This document shows positions 35,294-47,453 of a stretch of DNA of 64,000 nt, in pieces. Each line of letters starts with the position of its first letter. Position 1 is the first letter of the stretch. This stretch comes from Oxytricha trifallax (Eukaryota > Ciliophora > Spirotrichea > Sporadotrichida > Oxytrichidae). The stretch spans positions 279,168-343,167 of the forward strand of contig ARYC01016986.1 of the NCBI GenBank assembly GCA_000711775.1. Reading direction: 5' to 3'. Made by a program: the position numbers and the translations under genes. The notes under the pieces are model-generated. The model was not told where the DNA came from. It saw only the letters and a list, made by a program, of their open reading frames with translations, and made no database searches.

Positions 35294-36491
35294 TATGAAA
35301 AAAACACTAATTCAGAAAGACATAAGATAATACTATTGTGGTGACTACTAATATTCATCCGAAGAAGAATAAAAAGACTCTGAAGAAAAAAATAATAAGT
35401 TGAAAAAAATTCTGATAAAGACGATAGTTTATTTTTTAAAAAAAACACAATTAATAAAGTTGCCTCATAAATAAACTTGCTCAATTAGAATTCGTGAAGT
35501 CTCAAATTAAACTATATAAGAATTAGTAAATCTAGTGTTGCTAAACTTAACTTTAGACTGTCTAAAGTTTATTATTTTCGACTCTAGAAATGAAGCATTG
35601 TCTTTAATAGCTCGAGCAAATTATGAATAAATTAATTTTTAAGAAGAAGTTAGAGTATGCTTTACAAAAGCATTAGCATGCCATATTTAATTTCAGAGTA
35701 CTTAACAATTTACAGGTGTTGATTAAGTTGAGATATAACTTTAAGCCAAAATATTGAAGCCAAATAATTTTTAGAGTAAAATTTTTTTTAGTAAAATTTC
35801 TGATGATGACTCAAAAAGATTCTAAAGTAAAAACAATATCAAAGAACTATTTTCGACACATATCAAGAAAAAATATAAAAATTTATCTAATTAGTAAACT
35901 GAAATCAATTCCTTATAAGCCCAAAGGATAATTAGTTGATTGAAAGAGGTTAACTGAACTAAAGTATAATATGATCTGATATCTATTGGATAATAGAAAA
36001 AAACAATAAGCCGACCCATTTTTTGAAAGTTAAAACTTAAGAATGAAAAATTAAACTAAGAAATACGAGTATATTTGCAATTTAATTAAAGAAGAACTAA
36101 GAAAAACAACTTTATTAAAGTCAGTTAAGATTATACAAGAATTAATTTTTAAAAATTGGGAATAAGGGTTTCATAAAGCGAAATTCGAAAAACCATAAAG
36201 TAAAATAAGTTGTTTTTTTATAAGAAACTTTACAGTCTGGATATAAGAACAAACAATTAGTAGTGTATTTTAGCTAGACATTTTGCTGCAAGAAAATTTA
36301 TTGAATACCTTTATGATGGAAAACTAATAATAAATATAGATGAAAGTAGCATTTAAGCAAATGAAATTTCCTATAAATCTTGGGGTCTTGTAGGATTAAA
36401 AACTTATTCAGAGTAATTAAAAAAGTTATACAGAGTAAATTTGATAGCTGGAAAATCTACAAAAGGAGTCGTTTACTATTAACTTGACATT
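35294..36491 (+). pseudogene. Decayed DDE transposase split by TBE copy 2
   Basis: An ATG at 35294 opens a frame of about 210 residues (Gln-rich, ciliate code). After frame breaks near 35940 and 36200 it leads to IINIDESSIQANEISYKSWG and LIAGKSTKGVVYYQLD, the first catalytic Asp region of an IS630/Tc1-like DDE transposase. The frame is cut at ATT (36489-36491), exactly where TBE copy 2 begins. The second half was not found. Several breaks indicate an old copy. Distinct from TBE transposases in sequence. Confidence 0.65.
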
Positions 36492-36628
36492 CAAAACCCC
36501 AAAACCCTTTCAGTAGTTTGATTGAGTTTTTGATTGATAAAAGTAGACTATTAGTGCATACTTTATTAGGGTTTTAATAGGTTTATGTAGGGGTTTAATG
36601 ATTAAATATTAGTAATTTAAGTGAGTAT

Positions 36629-37678
36629 ATGCGCGGTTTAGGGTCTGTTTATGACAGTGAGTATATTGATTTATTGTTTAAGTTGCGTTATGGATGTGAT
36701 GAATATAATGATCAACTCAAGCCTATTCTAAATTACACATCTATAGCAAGGCTACTCCATAAATCTCCTGCAACTATGAGGTCTCACTGTCTATTAGAAT
36801 TGAATTTAAAGAGATAGCAGCTTAATTCTAAGCCTAAAAGACCTCTAAAGTTCTAGCAGCATCATAATGATTATCTCATTAATGATATGACTCTTAAATA
36901 CTGGGCTCACTTCTCTCTGGCCTAGAGAGCTGTGATGTTTCATAGCCAATTTCCTGAGCTTCACATCTCTGCTTAATCTATAGCAAACATATATAAAAAG
37001 AATGGAATATCTTACAAGATAGTAAATCGCATTAAGAGAGTGATTGACTTTAATGTTCCATTTTATAAGGATAATTTAAATTATATATTTTATTAAAAGC
37101 AGAGGGCTTAAGAGCATAATATAAAGTTCATACACGCTGATGAGAAAGTATTCACTTTTAATACCTTCATATCAAGGTCTTGGTATAAGAGGTACAGCAA
37201 CATTGAAGTATATGATTAAAAGGTTAAGGTTTAAACTCATTCTATTCTTGGTGGAATAAGTGAAGATAATGGTCACGAGACTTATGTTATCCATCCTCGC
37301 TCGATAAAGACCGAATAATACATTAAATTCCTACAATAGCTTAGAGATAAGTACGCCGACTAAGAGATTATTCTGTTTTTAGATAACTTATCTGTTCATA
37401 AAACTAAAGACACAAGGAAAGAATATGAAAGGCTAAACATAACACTTGTATTTAATGTTCTCTACAGTCCTCATTTCAATGGAATTGAATTATATTGGGG
37501 GTTATTGAAAGGCCACTACAAGAAACTTCTACTATATCACTTGATGCACGACTTGAAGATAGATACAGTCGATTTGATTAAAAGTATTGCTAAGAGAGTC
37601 AGTGATGATAAAGCTAAAGTATGCGCATTAGAAGGGAGATTTTGTGTATATAAATAAGTTTTAGATTTAAACGAATGA
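36629..37678 (+). CDS. TBE 42-kDa-type DD34E transposase, intact
   Basis: Uninterrupted frame of 349 residues with the ciliate code (MRGLGSVYDSEYIDLLFKLR). Catalytic pattern: Asp in FIHADEKVFTF, Asp in LFLDNLSVHKTK, and Glu in YSPHFNGIELYW (spacing 34). No in-frame TGA and no frame break, unlike its neighbours within the same element. It converges on the 22-kDa gene with six bases between stops, exactly as in copy 1. An intact reading frame in an element with decayed partners suggests this gene has been kept longest. Confidence 0.95.
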
Positions 37679-37684
37679 ATAAGT

Positions 37685-38475
37685 TCACATATTAAATTTG
37701 CCCGTAAAGGGATTTGGCTTTTCTTTCTTTTCTTCCTCTTAGGGCTTGCTTGGGCTCATGTTTCTTCTCTTAGTGCCAGCTCCTGCATCTATGTTCATCT
37801 AGTCTGGCTTTTATAAATCTTTGAAGAGTCTCTTGCTCATTTCATGCTATACCTGTGATATTCTCTCTCTGTATAATTTGCTGCGCTCTTTCATCAAGTA
37901 AATATCAGTTCCAGGTTTTTCTACAAAGTTAGAAGACTAAGCTTACTAGAGATGAATGGATGCTTCTATAGTTCCTAAAGCCAAGTGTCGCTGATTTTTA
38001 TTCCTTGCTTCTCTTTTTCTTCAGGAGAGATGCTATAGCGTTTCTTATGAGCTTCTTAAATTACTTCATTTAAGTACTCAGGTTTCAGAGTTCCAAGGAC
38101 ACCAAAGAAGAAGTTTCTCTCTGGCAACTTATTAGAGAGTTGCATTTTTGATGGAAGGTAGAGAGCAACATCTGGATCACTCATAGCATCATCATAGAGG
38201 TTTGTTACTGAGATTTCAGGGTAGTCAGGTATCTCGATCATTCTGATTTCATTAGACTTAAAAGCTTTTTTCTCTTCACTTAGCAATGCTTTTAAGAATG
38301 ATATTTTTGTTCCCTCCTGTTGTTGGTAAGAACAATCCAACTATGGTTAATAAGTTAGTTATAAGTGAAAACTTACCTTGCTATACCAAGTATCTGTAGA
38401 GATCTTCTTTACTTCTGAATTACCTATTAAATCTTGAGATTATATCCTCTTCATTGCATCATTCATGGATTCCAT
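37685..38475 (-). pseudogene. TBE 22-kDa-type gene, copy 2, frameshifted
   Basis: Matches copy 1 (TKISFLKALLSEEKKAFKSN, SNKLPERNFFFGVLGTLKPE). A 26-nt intron at the position matching copy 1 is kept. The N-terminal part carries a small deletion and insertion plus a one-base shift near 38305-38320 relative to copy 1, so the natural protein would be broken or start later. Ends with the same Lys-rich tail. Confidence 0.75.
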
Positions 38476-38669
38476 CTTACTTCCAATTTCTATAAATGTT
38501 TATATGAAATTTAAAATTATGGATATCCATTCTAAACTTACTAAAATTTTACTACTAAATAGGGAGATCCACTTGGAGGTCAACCTGAATCAGATAAATA
38601 GATAAAGATGGAGGAACTTTCGCCAAGTTTCAAAGTTTGACTTCCATTTTTATCAAACTTTCTCCATTA

Positions 38670-38860
38670 AATTGCTCCTAATAATAATTAATTTAATTAG
38701 GTGGTGCTCCTAATTAATATAAAACTTAATTAGGAGGTTAAATTAAAGTTCAAAACCGTATTAGGTGGTGCATTAAAAAAATTAAATATTAAAACTTACC
38801 CTCCTAAATTTACGAGAACAGATTTAGGAGCACCACCTAACTTCCCAAAACACATTTAGG
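38670..38860. promoter_or_regulatory. Divergent promoter region of TBE copy 2 with GGTGGTGC/GGAG motifs
   Basis: Corresponds to 31250-31460 of copy 1. Units of AACTTAATTAGG are followed by AGG or TGGTGC, with inverted forms (GCTCCTAATTAA, GCACCACCTAA). Probably multiple binding sites for an element-specific factor. Confidence 0.45.
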
Positions 38861-39042
38861 TGCATTTTAATGTATAAAATGAATGAAATAATATATAAAT
38901 TATCTCAAAACTTTAGAAGTATAAAACTAATGTCTTTCACTCTGTTCCTATTAAACCTCTCTATATCTTTGAAGATATGATCTTACTTATGTATAAAGGT
39001 AGAATTTAAACAGCTTATATAATTATTAATAGTATATATAAA

Positions 39043-40478
39043 ATGAGCGGCAACTTACTAAGAAAAGCGGCATTGCTTGGCATTAGCCAGCAAAAACTTT
39101 CTTTCATGAATCAAAAGAAAATTGAGACTTGCGATGCATATACATAGTACGAACCTGAAATTCTCAAACCTTAGATCTCAGACTTTGAATAACAACTCAG
39201 TTGCTAAATAAAAATGCAGAGCTAAGAAATTCAATGCGAAGTTCCAATAAAAATGGTTGAAGAGGAGGAAGAGAAAAAAGAAATTAAAGCATTACATTTA
39301 TGTGAAGAGTGTGAAAAAAAATTCACTTATAAATCTGCTCTTAAGCGTCATATCTAAGAGTAGCATTCTAACAAGCCTAAGCTCTATCTTAAGCATGATA
39401 AAATAGATGGAAAATAATTTTGCCCTTATTGCAATAAACAATATAATCATTCAAGAGATTTAAAAGTTCACCTATAAAACCATCATGGCAAGAAGTTTGA
39501 AGTCATAGATCCTGAGACTGGTGAGGTCTTCCTTCAAAAAAGAAAGCCAAGAGACCCTTTAGAATCTTTGGAACAAAGAGTTAAGAAAGAAAATAAACTT
39601 ATTAAAGCAGTGAGAAACCTTCCAGCTTCTGAGATAGTGAAAATCACTCTGAAGATACAAGCACTAAAGCTTACAATTTTAATGAAATTGACATTAAAGA
39701 ATGTAAAGAAAGTTATCTTATACTTGAGGAAAAGTTTGAGAAAAAGGTCATTACTGATAAGCAGTTCACATACAAGATTTATCCATTCAACGACTTTAAA
39801 TGCGATGACAAGTATCAAATGGAATTTGTCAATGAGTAATAAGCTCTTACTAAAGCAAGGGATAGACAGTGCAGATTTATAATTAAGCTCGATGCAATAC
39901 TGCTTGCTCAAGATCATGTTCCTTTTCGCTCCCTCTATATTAAATGACATTAAGAGACTACATTTAAGATTAAAGAGTTCCAAAGTAGCTACCTCTTATT
40001 CTAACAAAGGTTTGCAAAGGCATAGAAGAGCTAGGGTATGTTCATAGAGACTTGAAGCCTGAGAATATTATGCTTGACTTTCACCTCTCAGAGTAGTAAT
40101 AATTGATTTCAATAGATCAAAAAGAGTTGAAGCTTCAGGACTTGGCAACGTTTATGGTACTCCTGGATACTTTCCAGATAGGAAGGACTGGAGAGATGGT
40201 GATATTAAGTGGGATGAATGGGCTCTACAGCAATTATTGCTGAATGCGATATGCAAAGAAATGACTACTATAACTGTAAGAGAGAGAAAGATTCAAAGCA
40301 GAGAATACAGCAATATTTAGACTAGAATAAGATAAAAGGTAAAATGAAAGATATGGCTGAGCAGATTATCTTAAGACCAAACCACAGAGCAGAGCAAACA
40401 ATAGACTAAATGATCAATTGGATAGGAGATATCAAATTTAGAAAATTAGCACATGATGCCAAGGTATAGTTTGAGTGA
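39043..40478 (+). pseudogene. TBE 57-kDa-type zinc-finger/kinase gene, copy 2, several frame breaks
   Basis: Start MSGNLLRKAALLG. Two C2H2 fingers are readable (CEECEKKFTYKSALKRHIQE..H; CPYCNKQYNHSRDLKVHLQN..H). Then a frame shift at about 39650 leads to the kinase part (FTYKIYPFNDF), an in-frame TGA follows near 39946, and further shifts precede GYVHRDLKPENIMLDF, IIDFNRSKR and GTPGYFP. The DFG position is again DFN. Ends at TGA 40476-40478. At least four breaks in total. Confidence 0.8.
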
Positions 40479-40580
40479 ATAGTAAAAATAAAACTCCTCT
40501 AATACACACTACTAAACATTACATTTAAACATTAAACCCCTACATAAACCCTATTAAAACCCTAATAAAGTAAATGCCTA

Positions 40581-41310
40581 TGCTAAAATAGAATTGAATC
40601 AGGAAATTGTGAAAATAAAATAAAAAATAAATAAATAATATAATTAGACCAATGGAAAAATGAGTAAACCCCAAATCCCCTCAATTTCAAAACCCCTGTG
40701 TGTTTGTTGCCATGTGTCATTTTTTTATTAGTAGTTGGTCAAAAAATTTAGGGGGCTGGTCAAAATCATACATGTATTTGTACAAATTGATACATCTCAA
40801 ATTTAGGGGTCTGTATAATTAGGGAAGTTGGGAGATTTGCGAAATTAGCGATTTTAGAGACTTGCGTAGTTTAGAGCAAAATATGGACTTTTTCATAAAA
40901 ACCTCTCTCATTTACCGAAAAGGGGCTTGAAAGTAGGGTAACTCCATGAGATTTTTGAGTTTTTTTAAAAAATAGGGCACTCATGCTTATTTGCGATTAT
41001 ATATAAGTAAATTTAATTAAGTAGAATCGCGAAGGAATTTGTCATTCTAAAAGTGTAAATGTGAAAAAGAAGTATTATTTCTCAACTCAGTGTTGTTGAG
41101 AGTGAATTAGGATATTTTTAAATATAGCTTAATTAGTGTTATTAAATATAATAATCTGCGATGAATTTAAAACTGCTAGGTCAGGGTAAATTGTAAAGGG
41201 AAACAGCCCTGCACTTTACACCACATGTGAAACAAAAATCATATTACAAATCCGAACTGAAGTGTGTAAATCCACTTCTTCATAACCAATGCCTATATGA
41301 CCTTGTCTTA
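40581..41310. repeat. Dispersed repeat, copy A (end fragment of the large transposon)
   Basis: Starts TGCTAAAATAGAATTG and matches 54351-55065 over about 700 bp with scattered changes. Both copies start abruptly at the same base, so this is probably an element end. It includes C-rich stretches (AAACCCCAAATCCCC, TTCAAAACCCC) that resemble worn C4A4 repeats. Its far end covers the last part of the transposase gene seen intact at 55011, so copy A is a truncated element. Confidence 0.75.
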
Positions 41311-41740
41311 CCATTAATTATATAATTAATTATAATTTTAACTTCTCACTCTATTAATTCATTTTTATCATTAAAAATGAAATTACTCCTATATTAAATT
41401 TAAATGTAAATTATTTGATTTAATTAAATCATAGGATAATTTAAATTTTATATATAAAATTATAATACTTATTCTCAGGAAAGTTTGTTAAAAATTAAAT
41501 TCCAAAGAAATCTTTAAATAAAATTAAGCAAAATTAATCTTTTTGATTCAAAGTGTAAAATTACAAATTTTCATTTTGGATAATAAAATTAAATTTATAA
41601 TTAAATTTAATAGTTGTCCTCAAGATTATCAATTCTGAAGTAAATTTAGGTTCTATAATTTTTTTTAAATATTCATTTTATTGGTTCTTTAAAATTAAGA
41701 TAAATTAAAATATTTTATAATTAATTTACGATTTATCGTC
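41311..41740. other. AT-rich stretch, nothing recognised
   Basis: No element ends or coding-like composition seen. Confidence 0.4.
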
Positions 41741-41741
41741 C

Positions 41742-42020
41742 TTGCCCGACATCGATTGGCGAAAAATCTGCGGAGGAATGTAGCCTGAGAGTCATGTCAC
41801 TGTGCAAGTTTAAAAATCCTTGTAAAAACTGATCGTTTGTTTATTTGATACGATTCAGATTCTTTAATTAATTACCATGCCAGACATTGATTAGCGAAAC
41901 GCGAAGTTGAAAACATCCAGTGATTGCAACTCTGCGATTGTACTAGAGCAAATGTAGCTTTTAAGTCATGTCACTGCCGCTCTTAATTAATTAAATACCC
42001 TAAACTGATCATTTGTTTAT
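41742..42020 (+). repeat. Tandem duplication, unit about 140 bp
   Basis: CCTTGCCCGACATCGATTGG at 41742 is followed about 135 bp later by CCATGCCAGACATTGATTAG. Both units carry a GCGAAA motif, AATGTAGC..., GTCATGTCACTGC and ACTGATC.TTTGTTTAT. The two copies differ at many positions. Function unknown. Confidence 0.65.
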
Positions 42021-42559
42021 TCTGTAATGATTAGATTTTGCCTTCATAAATACCAATAATTCCATAAGCTAATATTAAACTTCAAATAATTTCGGTAGTA
42101 ATTTGATTAAATCTTTTCAACTTCTTTAGTGAATCTCAAAAATAACTATGCAAATATTGATCAGAAATTCTCGCAAATATTTCAGGAATAGGCAAATACT
42201 TAGACTTAATCACCATTTTTGATGAAAAACTAAAAAAATATGTAAATGTACTTGAAAGATATTTAGAACAGGAAAATTTATAAATCATCTCAATCAAACT
42301 CCACTATTGCTTAAGGTATGAAACTCGTCTACAAAATTAAAAATCAAAATTTGCAAAAACTAAATAATCAGAAACAATTTGGCTAAGTATTTTTTTTAAT
42401 CTTTTTATATAGGCACTTTTAAAAAAAAAATTCAGATCAACCAAGGAGCTCCTAGGATTTTCTAACAGATATACTTTGATAATAAAGCCAAAACATTTTT
42501 TCTTAACTTTCAATATAGGTAATCCGAATATTTAATATTTAAATCTTTAAAAAATTCTT

Positions 42560-44240
42560 ATGATATTGAGAAATCGTAATTTAATTCTCACAGTAACCAA
42601 AATCATTCTTGTATTTTACCATCAAAGATATATTCCATTCAAGATTTAATTCTTCGAGAGATTAAATTAACCCAGTTACCCTAGCAAATAAATATGATTT
42701 CACTTTCTTAATCAGAACTAATGAATTCGACTTGAATGAAAATCAACTCTTCATTAATAAATTCTCAAATTTTGAGACTCAAACTTTGGGGCAAACCAAG
42801 CACAGTATCAGAAATTCAATTCAACACTACTTCCATTTTCTAACTTTCAATAAACGAATCAAATTGATTTGAAATATAACGAGATTTCTTACTATCAACC
42901 AATTGATTTCTCATTCAAGCAAAATTCATTCCTTACTCTTGATTCATATTACATTATCTTTGCTTTTAATGTATCAGGTGATGAAGCTATCAACGTTACT
43001 AACTAGGATCTTGCTTTTACCATCAAAGATTTATTCCATTCAAGATTCAATTCATCGTAAGTGCTTAAATAAATATTATAACTCATTAAGAAATGTTATT
43101 TCACTCTCTTTATCAGAACTAACGATTTCGACTTGAATGAAGATCAACATTTCATTACTAAATTCTCTGATGTTTATACTCCAAATGAGACTAATTATGA
43201 CAGTAACAGAAATTCAATTCACTTCTAATTTTAAATGAATAGACCAAAAGATGTTAAAGCTAATTCAATCTCCAAGTGGCAAACAATTGATTTCGCATTC
43301 AAGAAAATTTCACTCCTTTCTCTTAATTCATACTACTTTAGAAATCAATAAATGTTCACAGAGATCTTCGTCTTGGAAATAATGCTGATTTAAAATTATT
43401 TTTAAAAGTTCTAAAGATACGAAGACCCCAACAACCATTAAAGAATGCTAATAAAGACCCCAAATTAATACTCTACCTAAACTCTTGCCGTTTAAGATGA
43501 CGCTTACATTATTAAATTCGCACCATTCTCTCGATACCTTTTAATGATATCACGCAAAGAGTTGTTATATAGATAATTACGAAAAGCAATCTTGCTTAAA
43601 CATAAATAGGAAATCAATAAATCAATTTAACGATGGCAAAAACTGTGTTCACCAACAGTAGAATAATTTATCACTAAAACTTTATGAAAGAAATGAAAAT
43701 TGCCTATAAATTTTTAATGGTAAGTAGTCTTAGAACGCTTTAGAAATTTGTTTTTATGCTTTAAATGTATCAGAGATTAAAATACCTTCCTTACCAACTT
43801 TAGTCTATATCCCTTACAGCAAAAATAATTCAATTCAAGTATCAATTCTTCGAAAGGATCTTATCAAAGGGAAATATCAATCGTAAACGAATATGATTAT
43901 ACAATCTTTATCTAATTAATAGTTTTTACTAATATGAAGATAAACTTTTTATTACTAAATTCTTTGATGTTAAAACTGCAACTTGGAAATAGGCCTCAAT
44001 AGTTTTAGAAATTTAACTCAATTCCAATTCTTTTTTCTATTTATTTATAAACAGCAAAGTACTGTTAAAGTATACCAGATTGCTTGCAAACAAAAAAAAT
44101 TTCTCTTCTTGCTACAAAATGATAATATTTAGAAATTCAATAAATACTTAAAACCCCAAAGAATTAAAAGAGACCTTAGATTGAGACCCCATATTGGAAA
44201 CCTCACTGAATTTTTAGATGTTTAAAACTATGTTTACATT
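42560..44240 (+). pseudogene. Decayed gene for a protein with about 150-residue repeats
   Basis: Three units (about 42600-43020, 43020-43500, 43800-44240) repeat at DNA and protein level. Each has a segment like TIKDLFHSRFNSS, then FTLFIRTNDFDLNEDQHFIT and a preceding DFSFKQNSFLTLDSYY. Frames shift between units and TGA occurs, so no full protein is readable. The third unit is the most diverged. No family recognised; extracellular or scaffold repeats are possible. Confidence 0.5.
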
Positions 44241-45540
44241 ATCCAGTTTTCGCCATTTACCCAATGCCTTACCGAAGTTATCTATGAATAAAATTCAATC
44301 AAGTTTAGTAAGTCATTATATTTTGTGTATATCATTTAACTGTTAATACTAGAAAAAAATAATTTAACTATTTATGCTTATTATTTCTTGGATTATGTAA
44401 TATATTACTATGCTTTTTTGGGTTTTTTTTTTACAATAAATATATTGAGTTCTGATTTGATAAATAAGTTGTGTTCACTGTGTTATTTTGAAAGTTTTTA
44501 CTTATTGTTACATATGAAAATCTACCCTGAATATAATTAATCTTTGAATTTTTAGACTTAAAATTAAATAGTGGTAACTATTACTCAACTATTACTTTAA
44601 TTAAACTCCAGTTATGTTTTATACAGCAAGAAATTACTAATCACTAGAAAGATTGGTAACATTCTTTTTGATTGATAAGACTTTTTTTCACTTGTTAAAT
44701 CAAACTTTAAATCTTTTGTAACAAACATCACTTGAACTTGAACGTTAAACTTAATTTAATAGATTTCCTGTTATTTTTTATAAAAAAATGAAGCTTTTAA
44801 GCTTTTTGCAGTTTTTACTTTCACTTTTAACTAAAGTTATTGAGCTAAAGCTAAGTTTGAACATAATTTAGGGAATACGTAGGGAAAATTTAGACAATAA
44901 CTGAATTATCTAAGAAATTCAGCAATATAAAAAATCAAAATGCAAGTAAATCATTATATCAGTACATAAAGTAATAGAATAACTTAAAACTCAAAAAATT
45001 AAGTTAGACTTTGAAGTTTATAAGATCTACATAAATATATGAACAGCTAATATAAACCTAAAATCAAAAATTTAAATGAAAATTTTGAATAAATAGAGAA
45101 AACTTGAGTAATTAAAGAAAAAATAGATAAGAGCAACTTGAACTTATAATTTTCAAATTAATTGTAAACCTTATAGAAGATATTTCAAGCAGCTTGTATT
45201 TAGGTAAATACAAATAAAATTTCATGGTTCCTTAATAAAATTAGTACTTTTCTAACTTGCAACAAATCTATGGAGTTGAAATATAAAACTTTGAAGTTAA
45301 ATAATGAAAAAATAGGGAGGTAATTGTAAATTTGTTTAGATTTTTAATTGAAAGTTATTTTTTGGATTGGCCTCCACAAAAGAAATCATATTTCTTTTGA
45401 ACTCAATTTATTTTTTCTTTGGTAGGACTCTGAATTTGATAAAATTAAAGCTATCTGATTCAAGCTTGAGAATCATTTTATAGATTGCTTAATTTTTAGC
45501 AATAATCTATTATTGTTTGAAGTCCTAATAATAATCTCAC
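44241..45540. other. AT-rich stretch with one copy of the 15-bp motif
   Basis: No gene supported. Contains TGTAACAAACATCAC at 44717-44731 (minus orientation of the recurrent 15-mer). Confidence 0.4.
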
Positions 45541-45569
45541 TGCGAAAACCTCAGTAGCCCTTCCTCAAG

Positions 45570-45804
45570 TTTATCTAGGTTAGGGTTACACCCTAGTTCA
45601 AAGGAATTATTTGATTAATGGTTTAAATTAGGTTATGGCATCTGTATTACTGCTGATATTAATCCTATTGTTCTCTTGAATAATTATCTTTTAACTGAAA
45701 TTACAGAGCCTCAGGCTCATAAATTTGATAGTGATGTTTGTTACAGTCATAAGAAAAAGAGTACAGAATTTCAGGGAGTCTTTGACTTTATTTTCAATCA
45801 TTGA
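45570..45804 (+). pseudogene. Fragment of an unknown coding region
   Basis: Ciliate-code frame of about 75 residues ending at TGA 45802-45804 with a natural composition (LFDQWFKLGYGICITADINP, PQAHKFDSDVCYSHKK). No start codon in frame. The 15-mer at 45731-45745 is read as SDVCY within it. Another long open frame (45725-46132) overlaps; which one is real is unclear. No family recognised. Confidence 0.35.
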
Positions 45805-46961
45805 ATTATTAGGCATTCCTGTTTTTAATATAAAATATAGAAGAAATAACTACTGCTATTTCAAGGAAGGCAAATTCAGTAGAAGTATCAATAATTTGCA
45901 CATAAGCCAATCTCAATTCCAGATTATAATTTTGTACTTACAAAGCCAAATAAAAAAACTGGAAGAGGAAATGCTCGAATGTATGTACTTCTCAGAGTCC
46001 AAGCCAAAAAATGAAACAAGAATGGGGGTTTTGACTTTGATGAAACTGAAATCGCAGCAACAGAAAAGCCAAGTTAAGTCACTTTATCAAGTTTTAAAAG
46101 TAGACACCAGGAGAAAGTTCAAGGTCTTTTGAAATCTTGAATTTCATCCAACTTTACTACTAAATGTTTGGTGATAGAGATTGGTCTAAGAAGAAATAGT
46201 ACTACCTCGCTGAAGCCTCTAATATGTAAAGGTACATCGAGACTGCAAATGTTCAGAGTAAGGTTACAGTTAACTTTGGTATGAAAGAAACGTGATGCTA
46301 AAGCTGAAAAACTCTCAGTCTTCAACAGATTGTCTCAAGAAGTGTCCTCTTACAAAAATATACTTTCAGACCTACTCAAAGTATTAAAGGGGGAGTTGCT
46401 AATTTAACTGGAAACGCAGAGAAAACTTTGGTTAGTGTGATAGTGATGTTTATTACACTAAAGAAAAACTTCAAAATTCAATTCAGTTCTTTTTGCAGGC
46501 AAGGTAATTAGTCCTCAAATAGTTACAGCTTTCCTAAAGGTTGGAGCCTGAAATATCTTTACATAGATTCTTGCCTGTTCCTAATTAATGTCAATCACTA
46601 AAAGAATAAATCCACAAGACTCTGATATAAAGTAGAGCTACTTCTCTCTTAACTATCTATATATTTCTTCTCAAACAATATCACACAAGAGAGAACGATG
46701 AAGATACTGGAATGTTAGAATGTTAGAAGAAGAAAAGTAGGAAGAAACTAGAGAGACTAGCAAAGAGGGCTTCTCACTGTATGATATCCCTAACGATGAT
46801 TCGATTCATTTCCTTATTGCTTTTGAATTTAAGTCCTGGATGATCTATAATGAAATAGTACAAAAGTCTATCAGGCAAGTTTGAGCAACAACAATAAATA
46901 TAATAGAACTACTGAATTTTTTTATATTAAAATTAGTAAATCAAAAGTGATGTTTGTTACA

Positions 46962-47034
46962 TGGACACCTATTCCAAATTGGACACATATTCCAAAATGG
47001 ACACATATTCCAAAATGGACACAATTCCAGTAGT
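46962..47034 (+). repeat. 18-bp tandem array, four copies
   Basis: Units of TGGACACATATTCCAAAA, starting directly after a copy of the 15-mer (46947-46961). Core TGGAC...TTCCA is an imperfect inverted repeat, shared with the 23-bp array at 49132-49325. Confidence 0.9.
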
Positions 47035-47453
47035 CTAACGACTATTTTATTCATAAGTTATCTTCTTCGCTTTAGCAAACTTTATTAGGATCCCTTCATT
47101 ATATTTATTCACCGATGATACAGTTAAAGTTCTAAGGGAAATATGGCAATAGCTACCTGTAATAGTTGCAAATATTCTGCATTAATAAATGAGTCTTAAA
47201 GCTAAGCTTTAAGTAGTTTAATGATCATAAAAACTAAAATTTATACAATGCAATCACAGAGTTTGAATATAGTTTAAGGTAGAATTTCCACCTGACTCTA
47301 ACCAACCTCACTACATTACATTCCTCACTATTAATAAGTGAGATTAATTATAATCTAAGCTTACTATAGAGCCTTAGAGTATATACAATTATATCTCCAT
47401 AGTTGTTTGAGTAGTAAAATTCAAACTTTAATACTTTAACTGATAAAATAAAA

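Larger units (their letters stand above)
36492..40573 (+). mobile_element. TBE copy 2, right end missing
   Basis: Left end CAAAACCCCAAAACCC at 36492, preceded by ATT (36489-36491). It has the same three genes as copy 1 in the same layout but is a different subfamily: terminal repeats and promoter motifs differ. The right terminal repeat (ACCCCTACATAAACC...CTAATAAAGTA) stops at about 40573, roughly 57 bp before the expected end, and directly abuts the dispersed repeat at 40581. So the end was lost by deletion or replaced. Confidence 0.9.

Noticed and set aside
45725..46132. A 135-codon gene in the standard code
   Set aside because: It overlaps another coding-like frame, has no homologue I recognise and uses no TAA/TAG glutamines, unlike real genes here.
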